15,661 nucleotides of DNA from an uncultured Lachnospiraceae bacterium (GTDB lineage Bacteria > Bacillota > Clostridia > Lachnospirales > Lachnospiraceae), in assembly GCA_937910785.1 (NCBI GenBank), contig CALDLG010000203.1:1-15661 (forward strand). Reading direction: 5' to 3'. Position numbers and translations under genes: made by a program. Each line of letters opens with the position of its first letter. The stretch's first letter is position 1. Below the pieces are notes generated by a model. That model was not told the origin of the DNA, ran no database searches, and was given only the letters and a program-made list of their open reading frames with translations. Shown here one piece after another: positions 1-4,258 of this stretch.

Positions 1-5
1 CTTTC

Positions 6-83
6 TTAGCTGATATGGAATATTTTTTTCCATACATAAGTACAACACGCCTTCATTCCTTCATCAGATGGAGGCGTTTTCAT
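6..83 (-). pseudogene. Truncated duplicate of the small membrane protein encoded at 1564-1388
   Basis: The minus strand encodes the last 22 or so residues of the protein at 1564-1388 (TPPSDE...MKACCTYVWKKIFHIS). Most nucleotide differences from the full copy are silent or conservative (TGT/TGC Cys, GTA/ATA Val/Ile). The N-terminal membrane helix is missing: homology stops at about position 77 and the sequence passes directly into a promoter region. A 25-codon reading frame from ATG at 83 remains, without a clear ribosome site. I read it as the remnant of a module duplication followed by deletion. Confidence 0.65.
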
Positions 84-91
84 TGATTCCA

Positions 92-120
92 TTGCCATCT
101 TTTCCCACCTATCCTATAAT
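92..120 (+). promoter_or_regulatory. Promoter A (TTGCCA-17-TATAAT)
   Basis: A -35 box TTGCCA (92-97) and a perfect TATAAT -10 (115-120) are separated by 17 bp and precede the gene at 171. The same layout with the same TTGCC -35 core recurs at 872-900 and 1992-2020. Confidence 0.8.
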
Positions 121-124
121 TGTT

Positions 125-149
125 GTACAGGCGTTGCCGCGCCAAGTAC
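125..149 (+). promoter_or_regulatory. Conserved hairpin at the 5' end of leader A
   Basis: GTAC-A-GGCG-TTGCCG-CGCC-AA-GTAC can fold with an inner 4-bp stem, a TTGCCG loop and an outer GTAC/GTAC stem. The likely transcription start falls within the first GTAC, so the inner stem would sit at the very 5' end of the mRNA. Alternatively the whole dyad is a DNA operator. Two further copies (905-929, 2025-2051) keep the loop while the stem changes in a compensating way. Confidence 0.6.
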
Positions 150-170
150 GAAAGAAAGGAGTGGATACCT

Positions 171-431
171 ATGTTTTTTTTGCCTGTACCAGTGAAAATA
201 CTTTTTTCTGATTTTCCAACAGAAATATCTCTGTACACCATTTCCGGCTCATATACCTGTAAAGGTTTTTACGATAATCAGGAAAGATACATTGTCTTTC
301 CCCTTGATGAGTGTCCGGAAATTACAAAAGGAACAGAAATCAAATCCCAAGATGGAACTGTTTTTATTGCAAGGAGCGTTGAAACTGGCGGAATGGGCGC
401 AAATGCTGATGCTCTGGTGGTTCACATTTAA
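171..431 (+). CDS. Small uncharacterised element protein, 86 aa
   Basis: I do not recognise the family. The ATG at 171 is preceded by AAGAAAGGAG at good spacing and by promoter A with its hairpin leader; an in-frame ATG further upstream lies at or before the -10 box and is not usable. The product starts MFFLPVPVKILF and continues as a mixed, beta-looking sequence with charged patches and a Gly-rich segment (ETGGMGANADALVVHI) at the C-terminus. It has no clear transmembrane helix or signal peptide. A strong hairpin terminator follows directly. It is the first of three plus-strand genes with nearly the same promoter and leader, although the three proteins do not resemble each other, so the expression cassette rather than the protein is conserved. 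Confidence 0.7.
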   Translation: MFFLPVPVKILFSDFPTEISLYTISGSYTCKGFYDNQERYIVFPLDECPEITKGTEIKSQDGTVFIARSVETGGMGANADALVVHI

Positions 432-437
432 CCTATG

Positions 438-470
438 GCTGACCGTTATCTTTCTGCGGTCAGCTTATTT
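438..470. terminator. Bidirectional hairpin terminator between convergent genes
   Basis: GCTGACCG (438-445) pairs perfectly with CGGTCAGC (457-464) and is followed by TTATTTATTT on the plus strand. The minus-strand gene 676-446 ends inside the hairpin loop, so the structure closes both convergent genes. Confidence 0.75.
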
Positions 471-676
471 ATTTCATTTTGTTCTGCAGTGCCATAATGC
501 ATCTTATTTCCCAAATAAATATACGCAGAACCTGACAACTGGGCAAATTTATGTAATATCTCTTGTACATTTCCGTCTGTTCGCTCTGCATTTATGGAAA
601 ACACAAATTCACATTTTGAACCATCTGCCAATATTTCCATGTACCTTTTTTCCACCATAATCGTGTTTTCTTTCAT
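446..676 (-). CDS. Small uncharacterised element protein, 76 aa
   Basis: The start ATG at 676 is preceded on the minus strand by AAAAGGAGTGCAGT, a ribosome site placed six bases before the ATG. This start box recurs four more times on the minus strand. The product begins MKENTIMVEKRYMEILADGS and looks like a small soluble alpha/beta protein with a beta-rich start and a helix around residues 34-48. No family is recognised. A longer reading frame extends upstream to 814, but the strong internal ribosome site argues for this start. It converges on the gene at 171-431 and shares its terminator. Confidence 0.65.
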   Translation of the reverse strand: MKENTIMVEKRYMEILADGSKCEFVFSINAERTDGNVQEILHKFAQLSGSAYIYLGNKMHYGTAEQNEINKLTAER

Positions 677-814
677 ACTGCACTCCTTTTGCTTGTGTGA
701 TTGCGCTGGTTTTCGGAAATATTCTGTTGTGCTAAATATTCCCATGATGAAAATTTTTCTCCCTTTTCGGAAAAGTGTTCCCACTGTATAAAACCCCCGT
801 TTTGGCAATGTCAT
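673..814 (-). pseudogene. Frameshifted small ORF upstream of the 676-446 gene
   Basis: On the minus strand an ATG at 814 begins MTLPKRGF and then the most protein-like frame is shifted by one base, reading GFIQWEHFSEKGEKF and ending NQRNHTSKRSAV at a TGA that overlaps the next ATG (ATGA). Copies at 1826-1791 and 2507-2472 end NQRNPTSRRNAV and QRNPTKHRNAV in the same frame, with silent changes at some third positions, which suggests a coding tail. The apparent shift lies in a GGGGGTTTT run. It could be a broken gene, a sequencing error, or non-coding leader that happens to be conserved. Confidence 0.35.
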
Positions 815-844
815 TTATTTAAGCCCTTTTCCTGTTAAGTTAAG
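806..844 (+). repeat. 39-bp repeat R, copy 1
   Basis: Starts CAATGTCATT and ends TTAAGTTAAG. Copies of exactly the same length lie at 1572-1610, 1924-1962 and, inverted, 4111-4149. The core holds a short dyad (ATTTAA/TTAAGT here). In copies 1 to 3 the reverse strand places ATGACATTG at the start of minus-strand reading frames. Copies 1 and 3 lie just upstream of the repeated promoters; copy 2 is followed by a decayed version. Confidence 0.8.
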
Positions 845-871
845 AAATGTTTTTTCATTGGACTTCCTACA

Positions 872-900
872 TTGCCTTATTTTTCCACCTGTCTTATAAT
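872..900 (+). promoter_or_regulatory. Promoter B (TTGCCT-17-TATAAT)
   Basis: TTGCCT (872-877) and TATAAT (895-900) with a 17-bp spacer, upstream of the TTG-start gene at 951. It is close to promoter A from the -35 box to the ribosome site. Confidence 0.8.
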
Positions 901-904
901 TGAT

Positions 905-929
905 GTACAGGCGTTGCCGCGCCGAATAC
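905..929 (+). promoter_or_regulatory. Conserved hairpin at the 5' end of leader B
   Basis: Same fold as at 125-149: inner stem GGCG/CGCC, loop TTGCCG. The outer stem GTAC/ATAC keeps three of four pairs. Confidence 0.6.
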
Positions 930-950
930 TAAAGAAAGGAGGAAATACTC

Positions 951-1121
951 TTGGCAATACTTAATCCAGAAGCGGCTATAAAACATGCAAAAGAACTAAC
1001 AACAACCGCTATAGAGCATAATTTAATCACCGCTACTGATAATCCAGTCGCAACAGCCAATGCCGTATATGAGTTTTACAAAACCCTATTCGAAAAACTC
1101 TCTGGCAAAACAGTAGAATAA
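951..1121 (+). CDS. Small helical element protein with TTG start, 56 aa
   Basis: A TTG at 951 follows AAAGAAAGGAGG with nine bases between, exactly where the ATG lies in the two sister cassettes. The reading frame AILNPEAAIKHAKELTTTAI runs to KLSGKTVE and a TAA at 1119-1121. The product looks almost entirely alpha-helical, with alternating Ala/Thr and charged residues. It resembles short phage helper or regulatory peptides, but I recognise no family. It is expressed from promoter B with the hairpin leader. It ends one base before the convergent minus-strand gene and shares its terminator. Confidence 0.65.
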   Translation: MAILNPEAAIKHAKELTTTAIEHNLITATDNPVATANAVYEFYKTLFEKLSGKTVE

Positions 1122-1271
1122 TCAATTCAGTAAAGCCCTTGATTCTACCAATGAAGCAAGGGCTTTCATTGTTTCAGCGCGATTCTCCGTTGATATCTCA
1201 TTTCCTCTTATTTTTTCACTCACCACTTTTATTGTTTTTTCCAATTCTTTTTTTATTTTTTTCTTTCCCAT
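1122..1271 (-). CDS. Small basic coiled-coil-like protein, 49 aa
   Basis: The minus strand encodes MGKKKIKKELEKTIKVVSEK and onward to SLVESRALLN, a highly charged and probably fully helical protein. The ATG at 1271 has AGGA seven bases upstream. An alternative in-frame ATG at 1301 overlaps a copy of the repeated start box, which itself opens a 6-codon frame (1294-1274, MRKKRG) ending just before this gene and possibly coupling to it. It lies downstream of the small membrane-protein gene 1564-1388 and converges on 951-1121. Function unknown. Confidence 0.55.
   Translation of the reverse strand: MGKKKIKKELEKTIKVVSEKIRGNEISTENRAETMKALASLVESRALLN
1132..1166. terminator. Hairpin between convergent small genes
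   Basis: AAAGCCCTTG (1132-1141) pairs perfectly with CAAGGGCTTT (1157-1166). It lies after the stop of 951-1121 and within the last codons of the minus-strand gene, the same arrangement as at 438-470. The T-tract is weak on the plus strand. Confidence 0.55.
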
Positions 1272-1290
1272 CTCTATCCTCGTTTCTTTC

Positions 1291-1305
1291 TCATACTGCA
1301 TTCCT
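1291..1305 (-). repeat. Repeated start box AGGARTGCAGTATGA, copy 2
   Basis: AGGAATGCAGTATGA on the minus strand. Other copies, all on the minus strand, are at 673-687, 1791-1805, 2401-2415 and 2472-2486. The box joins a ribosome site to an ATG that overlaps a TGA stop (ATGA). Confidence 0.7.
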
Positions 1306-1387
1306 GCAACTTGATTCCGTAATCCAAATTTCATCTAATGTAATTACACAACTTATCCGATCTCAATTTGGCATATGACAGTCTTTC

Positions 1388-1564
1388 TTAGCTGATATGG
1401 AATATTTTTTTCCATATATAAGTGCAACACGCCTTCATTTCTTCATCTGATGGAGGCGTATATCCTTTATCTTTCATATATTTTGCAAGCGCAGCGCTCC
1501 CTATCCAATAAAATAACCATCCGGTTAATGCAATTATCGTTGTAAAAAAGAAAAATACTGTCAT
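1388..1564 (-). CDS. Small single-pass membrane protein, 58 aa
   Basis: The minus strand encodes MTVFFFFTTIIALTGWLFYW followed by a cytoplasmic-type tail with KYMKDKGYTPPSDEEMKACC and a basic-aromatic end. Residues 3-26 form one strongly hydrophobic helix. The start ATG at 1564 follows GGAAG and lies just inside the right-hand neighbour of repeat R copy 2. I recall small proteins of this type (membrane helix, then YTPPSDEE-like segment) from Clostridia phages and conjugative elements, without known function. A truncated duplicate is present at 83-6; its mainly silent or conservative differences support the reading frame. Probably cotranscribed with the gene at 1271-1122. Confidence 0.7.
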   Translation of the reverse strand: MTVFFFFTTIIALTGWLFYWIGSAALAKYMKDKGYTPPSDEEMKACCTYIWKKIFHIS

Positions 1565-1571
1565 CGTCTTC

Positions 1572-1610
1572 CAATGTCATTTACTTAAGCCATTTTCCTG
1601 TTAAGTTAAG
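1572..1610 (+). repeat. 39-bp repeat R, copy 2
   Basis: CAATGTCATT ... TTAAGTTAAG, with the inner dyad ACTTAA/TTAAGT. The promoter that follows copies 1 and 3 is decayed here: only TATTCATCC remains where copy 3 continues into TATAAT. Confidence 0.8.
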
Positions 1611-1744
1611 AGGTTCTCTCTTCATAAGACACTCTTATTCATCCCAAATTCCATGAATTTTCAAAATATCTTGATATGAAGAAAATCCTTACTTTTAACA
1701 GGAATGGATTTTGTAATTATGACTTTTCCTTTCATTTTTTCTCT
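1611..1744. other. Stretch with no convincing gene (decayed module)
   Basis: After repeat R copy 2 the promoter, leader and plus-strand gene expected from the sister modules are absent. On the minus strand there is only a 24-codon frame (MKGKVIITKSIPVKSKDF...) without a good ribosome site. I treat this as the remains of a third module. Confidence 0.4.
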
Positions 1745-1805
1745 CTGACTTCATCTACTTATATTCGCCAGTCTAAAATTGTGCTTTCCCTCATACTGCA
1801 TTCCT
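1745..1805 (-). repeat. 61-bp direct repeat, copy 1
   Basis: It is the same as 2426-2486 apart from two positions. It contains the repeated start box and an 11-codon frame MRESTILDWRI (1794-1759). Its second copy lies directly downstream of the Cro-like gene at 2715-2500. Confidence 0.85.
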
Positions 1806-1910
1806 ACGGCTTGTTGGGTTACGCTGGTTCTGCATTGGGGGATTGCACGGCTGTTCTGCTACCTCTTGATCAATGGCTTTCTCTGCTTCCATGCCCGCAA
1901 TAAAAATCAA
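1791..1910 (-). CDS. Possible small ORF ending in the repeated NQRNPT tail
   Basis: From a TTG at 1910 (or ATG at 1892) the minus strand reads IFIAGMEAEKAIDQEVAEQP and ends NQRNPTSRRNAV at a TGA overlapping the next ATG. The tail matches those at 708-673 and 2507-2472. The start is weak. The ATG of repeat R copy 3 lies one frame off, as in the 814-673 copy, so this may be a frameshifted gene. Confidence 0.3.
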   Translation of the reverse strand: MIFIAGMEAEKAIDQEVAEQPCNPPMQNQRNPTSRRNAV

Positions 1911-1923
1911 GACCTTAAATACC

Positions 1924-1962
1924 CAATGTCATTTACTTAAGCCATTTTCCTGTTAAGTTAAG
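1924..1962 (+). repeat. 39-bp repeat R, copy 3
   Basis: Identical to copy 2 over the whole 39 bp. It is followed by promoter C. Confidence 0.85.
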
Positions 1963-1991
1963 AAAGTTTTTCTTTACCGGACATTCCTGTA

Positions 1992-2020
1992 TTGCCGTAT
2001 TCTCCTATTCATCCTATAAT
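1992..2020 (+). promoter_or_regulatory. Promoter C (TTGCCG-17-TATAAT)
   Basis: TTGCCG (1992-1997) and TATAAT (2015-2020), 17-bp spacer, upstream of the gene at 2071. Confidence 0.8.
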
Positions 2021-2024
2021 TACC

Positions 2025-2051
2025 GTACAGGCTGTTGCCGCAGCCGAGTAC
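2025..2051 (+). promoter_or_regulatory. Conserved hairpin at the 5' end of leader C
   Basis: GTAC-A-GGCTG-TTGCCG-CAGCC-GA-GTAC. Compared with copies A and B the inner stem is one base pair longer on both sides (inserted T opposite inserted A), so pairing is kept, and the TTGCCG loop is unchanged. Confidence 0.65.
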
Positions 2052-2070
2052 ATATGAAAGAGGAAATACT

Positions 2071-2346
2071 ATGAACGATTTCGAAACTAAAGTCATGAAT
2101 GAGTATGGAAAAAACCATGCTCGTTCCCTTTTGCGTGAAGCAGCAAAAACAGCCGCTAATTGTAGCGATATTGCAGATGTCCAGCTGGTTCGCGAACATG
2201 AAATGTTAATTGCTTCAATGTACCGAGTTATGTATCTGTCTTTGAAAGAATATCATAATTCTCTATCGCAACGCTTAGCGGAACATGGAATTTCTTTGCC
2301 AGATTTAGATACTCTCGTTTCCGAAGAGATTCTTCATCAAGATTAG
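2071..2346 (+). CDS. Small helical element protein, 91 aa
   Basis: The ATG at 2071 follows GAAAGAGG with good spacing; an upstream in-frame ATG at 2035 would start inside the leader hairpin and is rejected. The protein begins MNDFETKVMNEYGKNHARSL and is predicted almost wholly alpha-helical, acidic at the C-terminus (LDTLVSEEILHQD), with no membrane segment. The family is not recognised. Promoter C and its hairpin leader drive it and an 11-bp perfect hairpin terminator follows nine bases after the stop. It is the third plus-strand gene using the shared promoter and leader design. Confidence 0.75.
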   Translation: MNDFETKVMNEYGKNHARSLLREAAKTAANCSDIADVQLVREHEMLIASMYRVMYLSLKEYHNSLSQRLAEHGISLPDLDTLVSEEILHQD

Positions 2347-2354
2347 CGTCTATC

Positions 2355-2384
2355 AGAAAGGTTTCTTCGGAAACCTTTCTTTTC
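2355..2384 (+). terminator. Rho-independent terminator
   Basis: AGAAAGGTTTC (2355-2365), loop TTCG, GAAACCTTTCT (2370-2380) then TTTCTTCC. Perfect 11-bp stem with a stable tetraloop, after the stop at 2346. Confidence 0.85.
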
Positions 2385-2425
2385 TTCCTATGTTTTTCTT
2401 TCATACTGCACTCCTATTTTTCTCG

Positions 2426-2486
2426 CTGACTTCGTCTACTTATATTCGCCAGCCTAAAATTGTGCTTTCCCTCATACTGCATTCCT
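2426..2486 (-). repeat. 61-bp direct repeat, copy 2
   Basis: Matches 1745-1805 at all but two positions. It carries a start box and the 11-codon frame MRESTILGWRI (2475-2440), just downstream of the Cro-like gene. A further start box at 2415-2401 follows. Confidence 0.85.
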
Positions 2487-2499
2487 ATGTTTTGTGGGA

Positions 2500-2715
2500 T
2501 TACGCTGTCTGATGGGAAGATGCGTCCTCCTCTGTCGCAAATAAATACTCAAACGGTTTATTAAAGTACCTGCAAAATGCTTGACACTCACTCGGCCAAA
2601 ATCTTCCGCTTCGTATTTTCTGACTATAGGAATTTCGACTAACGCCGATAATCTTTCCCATATCCTCATCTGTCAGATGGTTGTATGCTTTCTGACCTAA
2701 TAAATTTGCGTACAT
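2500..2715 (-). CDS. Cro-like helix-turn-helix regulator, 71 aa
   Basis: The minus strand encodes MYANLLGQKAYNHLTDEDMG, then IIGVSRNSYSQKIRSGRF, a Cro/XRE-type helix-turn-helix (about residues 16-40), and a C-terminal half ending LFATEEDASSHQTA. The family is small phage-type DNA-binding proteins. The ATG at 2715 has AAGGAGGTGAATAT just upstream. The gene has its own consensus promoter (2757-2785) that overlaps operators shared with the divergent repressor gene at 2855, the layout of a lambda cI/cro switch. Downstream on the same strand come the repeated start boxes and very short frames. Likely role: repress the 2855 gene and commit the element to its active state. Confidence 0.8.
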   Translation of the reverse strand: MYANLLGQKAYNHLTDEDMGKIIGVSRNSYSQKIRSGRFWPSECQAFCRYFNKPFEYLFATEEDASSHQTA

Positions 2716-2737
2716 ATATTCACCTCCTTGTAAGCGA

Positions 2738-2819
2738 ATCGCCAACCTTTATCTTGATTGTATCCGCGTATCGCCAACTTGTCAATAGTATTTTTGAAAT
2801 TTGTTGACATATCGCCAAC
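2738..2819. promoter_or_regulatory. Three operator sites of switch 1 (TATCGCCAAC)
   Basis: ATCGCCAAC occurs at 2738-2746, 2770-2778 and 2811-2819. Full sites are imperfect dyads: the 2811 site reads GTTGACATATCGCCAAC and the 2738 site is GTAAGCGAATCGCCAAC. One site lies in the leader of the Cro-like gene, one in the spacer of its promoter and one in the spacer of the repressor promoter, so a bound protein could shut either promoter. Confidence 0.8.
2757..2785 (-). promoter_or_regulatory. Promoter of the Cro-like gene (TTGACA-17-TACAAT)
   Basis: On the minus strand TTGACA (2785-2780) and TACAAT (2762-2757) with a 17-bp spacer that contains operator 2. Confidence 0.85.
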
Positions 2820-2832
2820 CTCATGTTAGGAT
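2804..2832 (+). promoter_or_regulatory. Promoter of the repressor gene (TTGACA-17-TAGGAT)
   Basis: TTGACA (2804-2809) and TAGGAT (2827-2832) with a 17-bp spacer containing operator 3. The -10 is weaker than that of the opposing promoter. Confidence 0.8.
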
Positions 2833-2854
2833 AGCTTTGAAATGAGGTGACGAT

Positions 2855-3184
2855 ATGGGATTTTCTGAACAACTAAAAAAGGCACGTTTAAATATGAATT
2901 ATACTCAACAAGAAGTTGCTGACCTTATGGGCATTACTAAAAGCACATATTGCGGTTATGAAACGGGAAAGCGCCAACCGGATGTTGCCAAGATAAAGCA
3001 ACTTGCAACTATTCTAAATACATCTGGCGATATTCTTCTTGAAACTGGATTTGAAGATATAACCAGTGAATTAGATATTGACGATGAAGCGAGGCAGCTT
3101 GCACAACAATATAGTTTGCTCAATGATTCAGATCGTGAGTTAATCAAAAAGATGATCGATTCATTAGCTGAAAAATCAAAGTAG
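2855..3184 (+). CDS. XRE-family repressor of switch 1, 109 aa
   Basis: The product begins MGFSEQLKKARLNMNYTQQE, followed by VADLMGITKSTYCGYETGKR, a textbook HTH_3 (Cro/CI) domain over about residues 5-60. The C-terminal 45 residues are acidic and helical (DIDDEARQLAQQYSLLNDSD) and probably serve for dimerisation; there is no LexA-like peptidase domain. The ATG at 2855 follows GAGGTGACGAT. It is divergent from the Cro-like gene and shares three operators with it, so it most likely represses that gene and controls itself. No ImmA-type protease gene accompanies this switch, so how it is induced is not visible here. A strong terminator follows. Confidence 0.9.
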   Translation: MGFSEQLKKARLNMNYTQQEVADLMGITKSTYCGYETGKRQPDVAKIKQLATILNTSGDILLETGFEDITSELDIDDEARQLAQQYSLLNDSDRELIKKMIDSLAEKSK

Positions 3185-3194
3185 CCTAAAAATG

Positions 3195-3226
3195 ATGCAG
3201 GTACATCTCCATACCTGCATTTTTTT
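3195..3226 (+). terminator. Rho-independent terminator
   Basis: ATGCAGGTA (3195-3203) pairs perfectly with TACCTGCAT (3212-3220), followed by six T. Confidence 0.9.
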
Positions 3227-3388
3227 CAAAATCTCTCATTTTCAAGGCAAAATCCCTACTTTTCACAAAATAATCTGCCTGCCGGCACCACATCAAAATT
3301 AGATTTTGGTAAATTTTTTTCAAAATACAGTTTTTTATATTTGGTAATTTGCATATACTTATTTTTCCAAAAGATTTTAAATTTCCTC

Positions 3389-3417
3389 TTGACATTTATG
3401 CGCATAATGCGTATAGT
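3389..3417 (+). promoter_or_regulatory. hicAB promoter with palindromic operator
   Basis: TTGACA (3389-3394) and TATAGT (3412-3417) with a 17-bp spacer. CGCATAATGCG, a perfect dyad, fills 3401-3411 and extends to an imperfect 19-bp palindrome over 3397-3415. This is where HicB, through its ribbon-helix-helix domain, would be expected to bind. Confidence 0.8.
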
Positions 3418-3439
3418 ATAATTGTAAGGAGGTTGCAAC

Positions 3440-3619
3440 ATGAGATTCCGGGAGATAGAAAAAATTATTTTAGCAGATGGATGGCAATTCAAAAAAGCAA
3501 AAGGTTCTCACTACTCTTACATCCATCCGACAAAACCCGGCAAGGTTTCCATTCCAAATCATCCCGGAGACCTTGACCCCCGAACAATTAAATCCATTTT
3601 GAAGCAGGCCGGACTTTAA
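3440..3619 (+). CDS. hicA: HicA-family mRNA interferase toxin, 59 aa
   Basis: The product begins MRFREIEKIILADGWQFKKA, followed by KGSHYSYIHP and VSIPNHPGDLDPRTIKSILK. This is the HicA double-stranded-RNA-binding-like fold with the catalytic histidine in the G-S-H-Y motif (about residue 24). HicA toxins cleave mRNA when not bound by HicB. The length is normal for the family. AAGGAGG lies eight bases before the ATG at 3440, and the promoter carries a palindromic operator. The stop codon is buried in a 9-bp perfect hairpin before hicB, which starts 38 bp downstream. The pair probably stabilises the element in its host. Confidence 0.92.
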   Translation: MRFREIEKIILADGWQFKKAKGSHYSYIHPTKPGKVSIPNHPGDLDPRTIKSILKQAGL

Positions 3620-3627
3620 AAGTCCGG
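3609..3627 (+). promoter_or_regulatory. Hairpin across the hicA stop codon
   Basis: CCGGACTTT-A-AAAGTCCGG is a perfect 9-bp dyad spanning the TAA at 3617-3619. It has no T-tract, so it is not a simple terminator. It may act in processing, 3'-end protection, or reduced ribosome passage between toxin and antitoxin reading frames. Confidence 0.6.
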
Positions 3628-3657
3628 TACTGCAACACTATAAAGGAGGTTTCATCT

Positions 3658-4068
3658 ATGAAATTAACTTATCCTGCTTGTTTCTATCCTTGTGAAGAGA
3701 AAAAGGGCGGCTTTACTGTCGAAGTCCCAGATCTTCCCGGCTGTGTCAGCGAAGGTAATACGCTGGCTGAAGCTATCCTTATGGGTACAGATGCAGCATC
3801 CGGCTGGGTGCTTGACGAACTGGAAGATGGAAAGCCTGCTCCGGAAGCAAGCCCTCTGGAAAGTATCATTCCCGAACCGGGTGGCTTTGTAAGTATGCTT
3901 GTCTTGGATATGGACACCTACGCTGAAAAATATGGTGAAAAGGCTGTAAGAAAAAATCTTACCATTCCTGCATGGCTCAATACATTTGCCGAAAAAAACC
4001 ACATTAATTTTTCACAGGTTCTTCAGGATTCTTTGACTGCTCTCTATCAGCAAAGACAGCAAGCCTAA
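3658..4068 (+). CDS. hicB: HicB-family antitoxin, 136 aa
   Basis: The N-terminal part (residues about 1-70) is the HicB partial RNase H fold, with GGFTVEVPDLPGCVSEG and the following LAEAILMGTDAASGWVLDEL. The C-terminal part (about 95-132, VRKNLTIPAWLNTFAEKNHI then NFSQVLQDSLTALYQ) is a ribbon-helix-helix DNA-binding domain. HicB neutralises HicA and represses the operon, here most likely at the palindrome in the 3389 promoter. AAAGGAGGTTTCATCT precedes the ATG at 3658. Gene order toxin first, antitoxin second, is usual for HicAB. A terminator follows. A second, truncated HicB-like protein is encoded at 6179. Confidence 0.93.
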   Translation: MKLTYPACFYPCEEKKGGFTVEVPDLPGCVSEGNTLAEAILMGTDAASGWVLDELEDGKPAPEASPLESIIPEPGGFVSMLVLDMDTYAEKYGEKAVRKNLTIPAWLNTFAEKNHINFSQVLQDSLTALYQQRQQA

Positions 4069-4074
4069 GTGTTG

Positions 4075-4107
4075 CCCCGGTTCTTAACTGAATCGGGGTA
4101 ACCTTTT
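4075..4107 (+). terminator. Terminator of hicAB
   Basis: CCCCGGTTC (4075-4083), loop TTAACT, GAATCGGGG (4090-4098) with one mismatch, followed by TAACCTTTT. Confidence 0.75.
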
Positions 4108-4110
4108 GCC

Positions 4111-4149
4111 CTTAACTTAACGACTCACACACCTAACCAAATGACATTG
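4111..4149 (-). repeat. 39-bp repeat R, copy 4, inverted
   Basis: On the minus strand it reads CAATGTCATT ... TTAAGTTAAG and is again exactly 39 bp, but the middle 19 or so bases differ strongly from copies 1 to 3. Conserved ends with a free core suggest that two short flanks are the functional parts. Confidence 0.65.
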
Positions 4150-4190
4150 CTTTTATATCTCCTTCCTTAATCCGGTATTCATGATTTTTC

Positions 4191-4218
4191 TTGCTTTTTT
4201 CCATTTTTTTCTTATACT
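4191..4218 (+). promoter_or_regulatory. Probable promoter (TTGCTT-16-TATACT)
   Basis: TTGCTT (4191-4196) and TATACT (4213-4218), 16-bp spacer, within a T-rich stretch upstream of the gene at 4259. Confidence 0.5.
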
Positions 4219-4258
4219 GAAATCAAAATATCACAGGAGGTAAATCATTTTTATTTTT

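Noticed and set aside
446..814. A single 122-aa minus-strand gene across the whole interval
   Set aside because: A strong repeated ribosome site and ATG at 676 sit inside it, and the upstream half is better explained in another frame whose tail is shared with two other loci.
2228..2404. 58-aa minus-strand ORF (MKEKHRKKRKVSEETFLIDA...) with a start box
   Set aside because: It lies fully antisense to the 2071 gene and its terminator hairpin, and its first codons are that terminator read backwards. The plus-strand gene has the better promoter, leader and terminator.
1..2500. A CRISPR-like repeat array
   Set aside because: The repeats are of several kinds, differ in length, lie hundreds of bases apart and are separated by genes and promoters, not by uniform spacers; no cas gene is present.
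4133..4204. 23-aa minus-strand ORF (MEKSKKNHEYRIKEGDIKAM...)
   Set aside because: It has no convincing ribosome site, is in a T-rich promoter region on the other strand, and ends inside repeat R copy 4.
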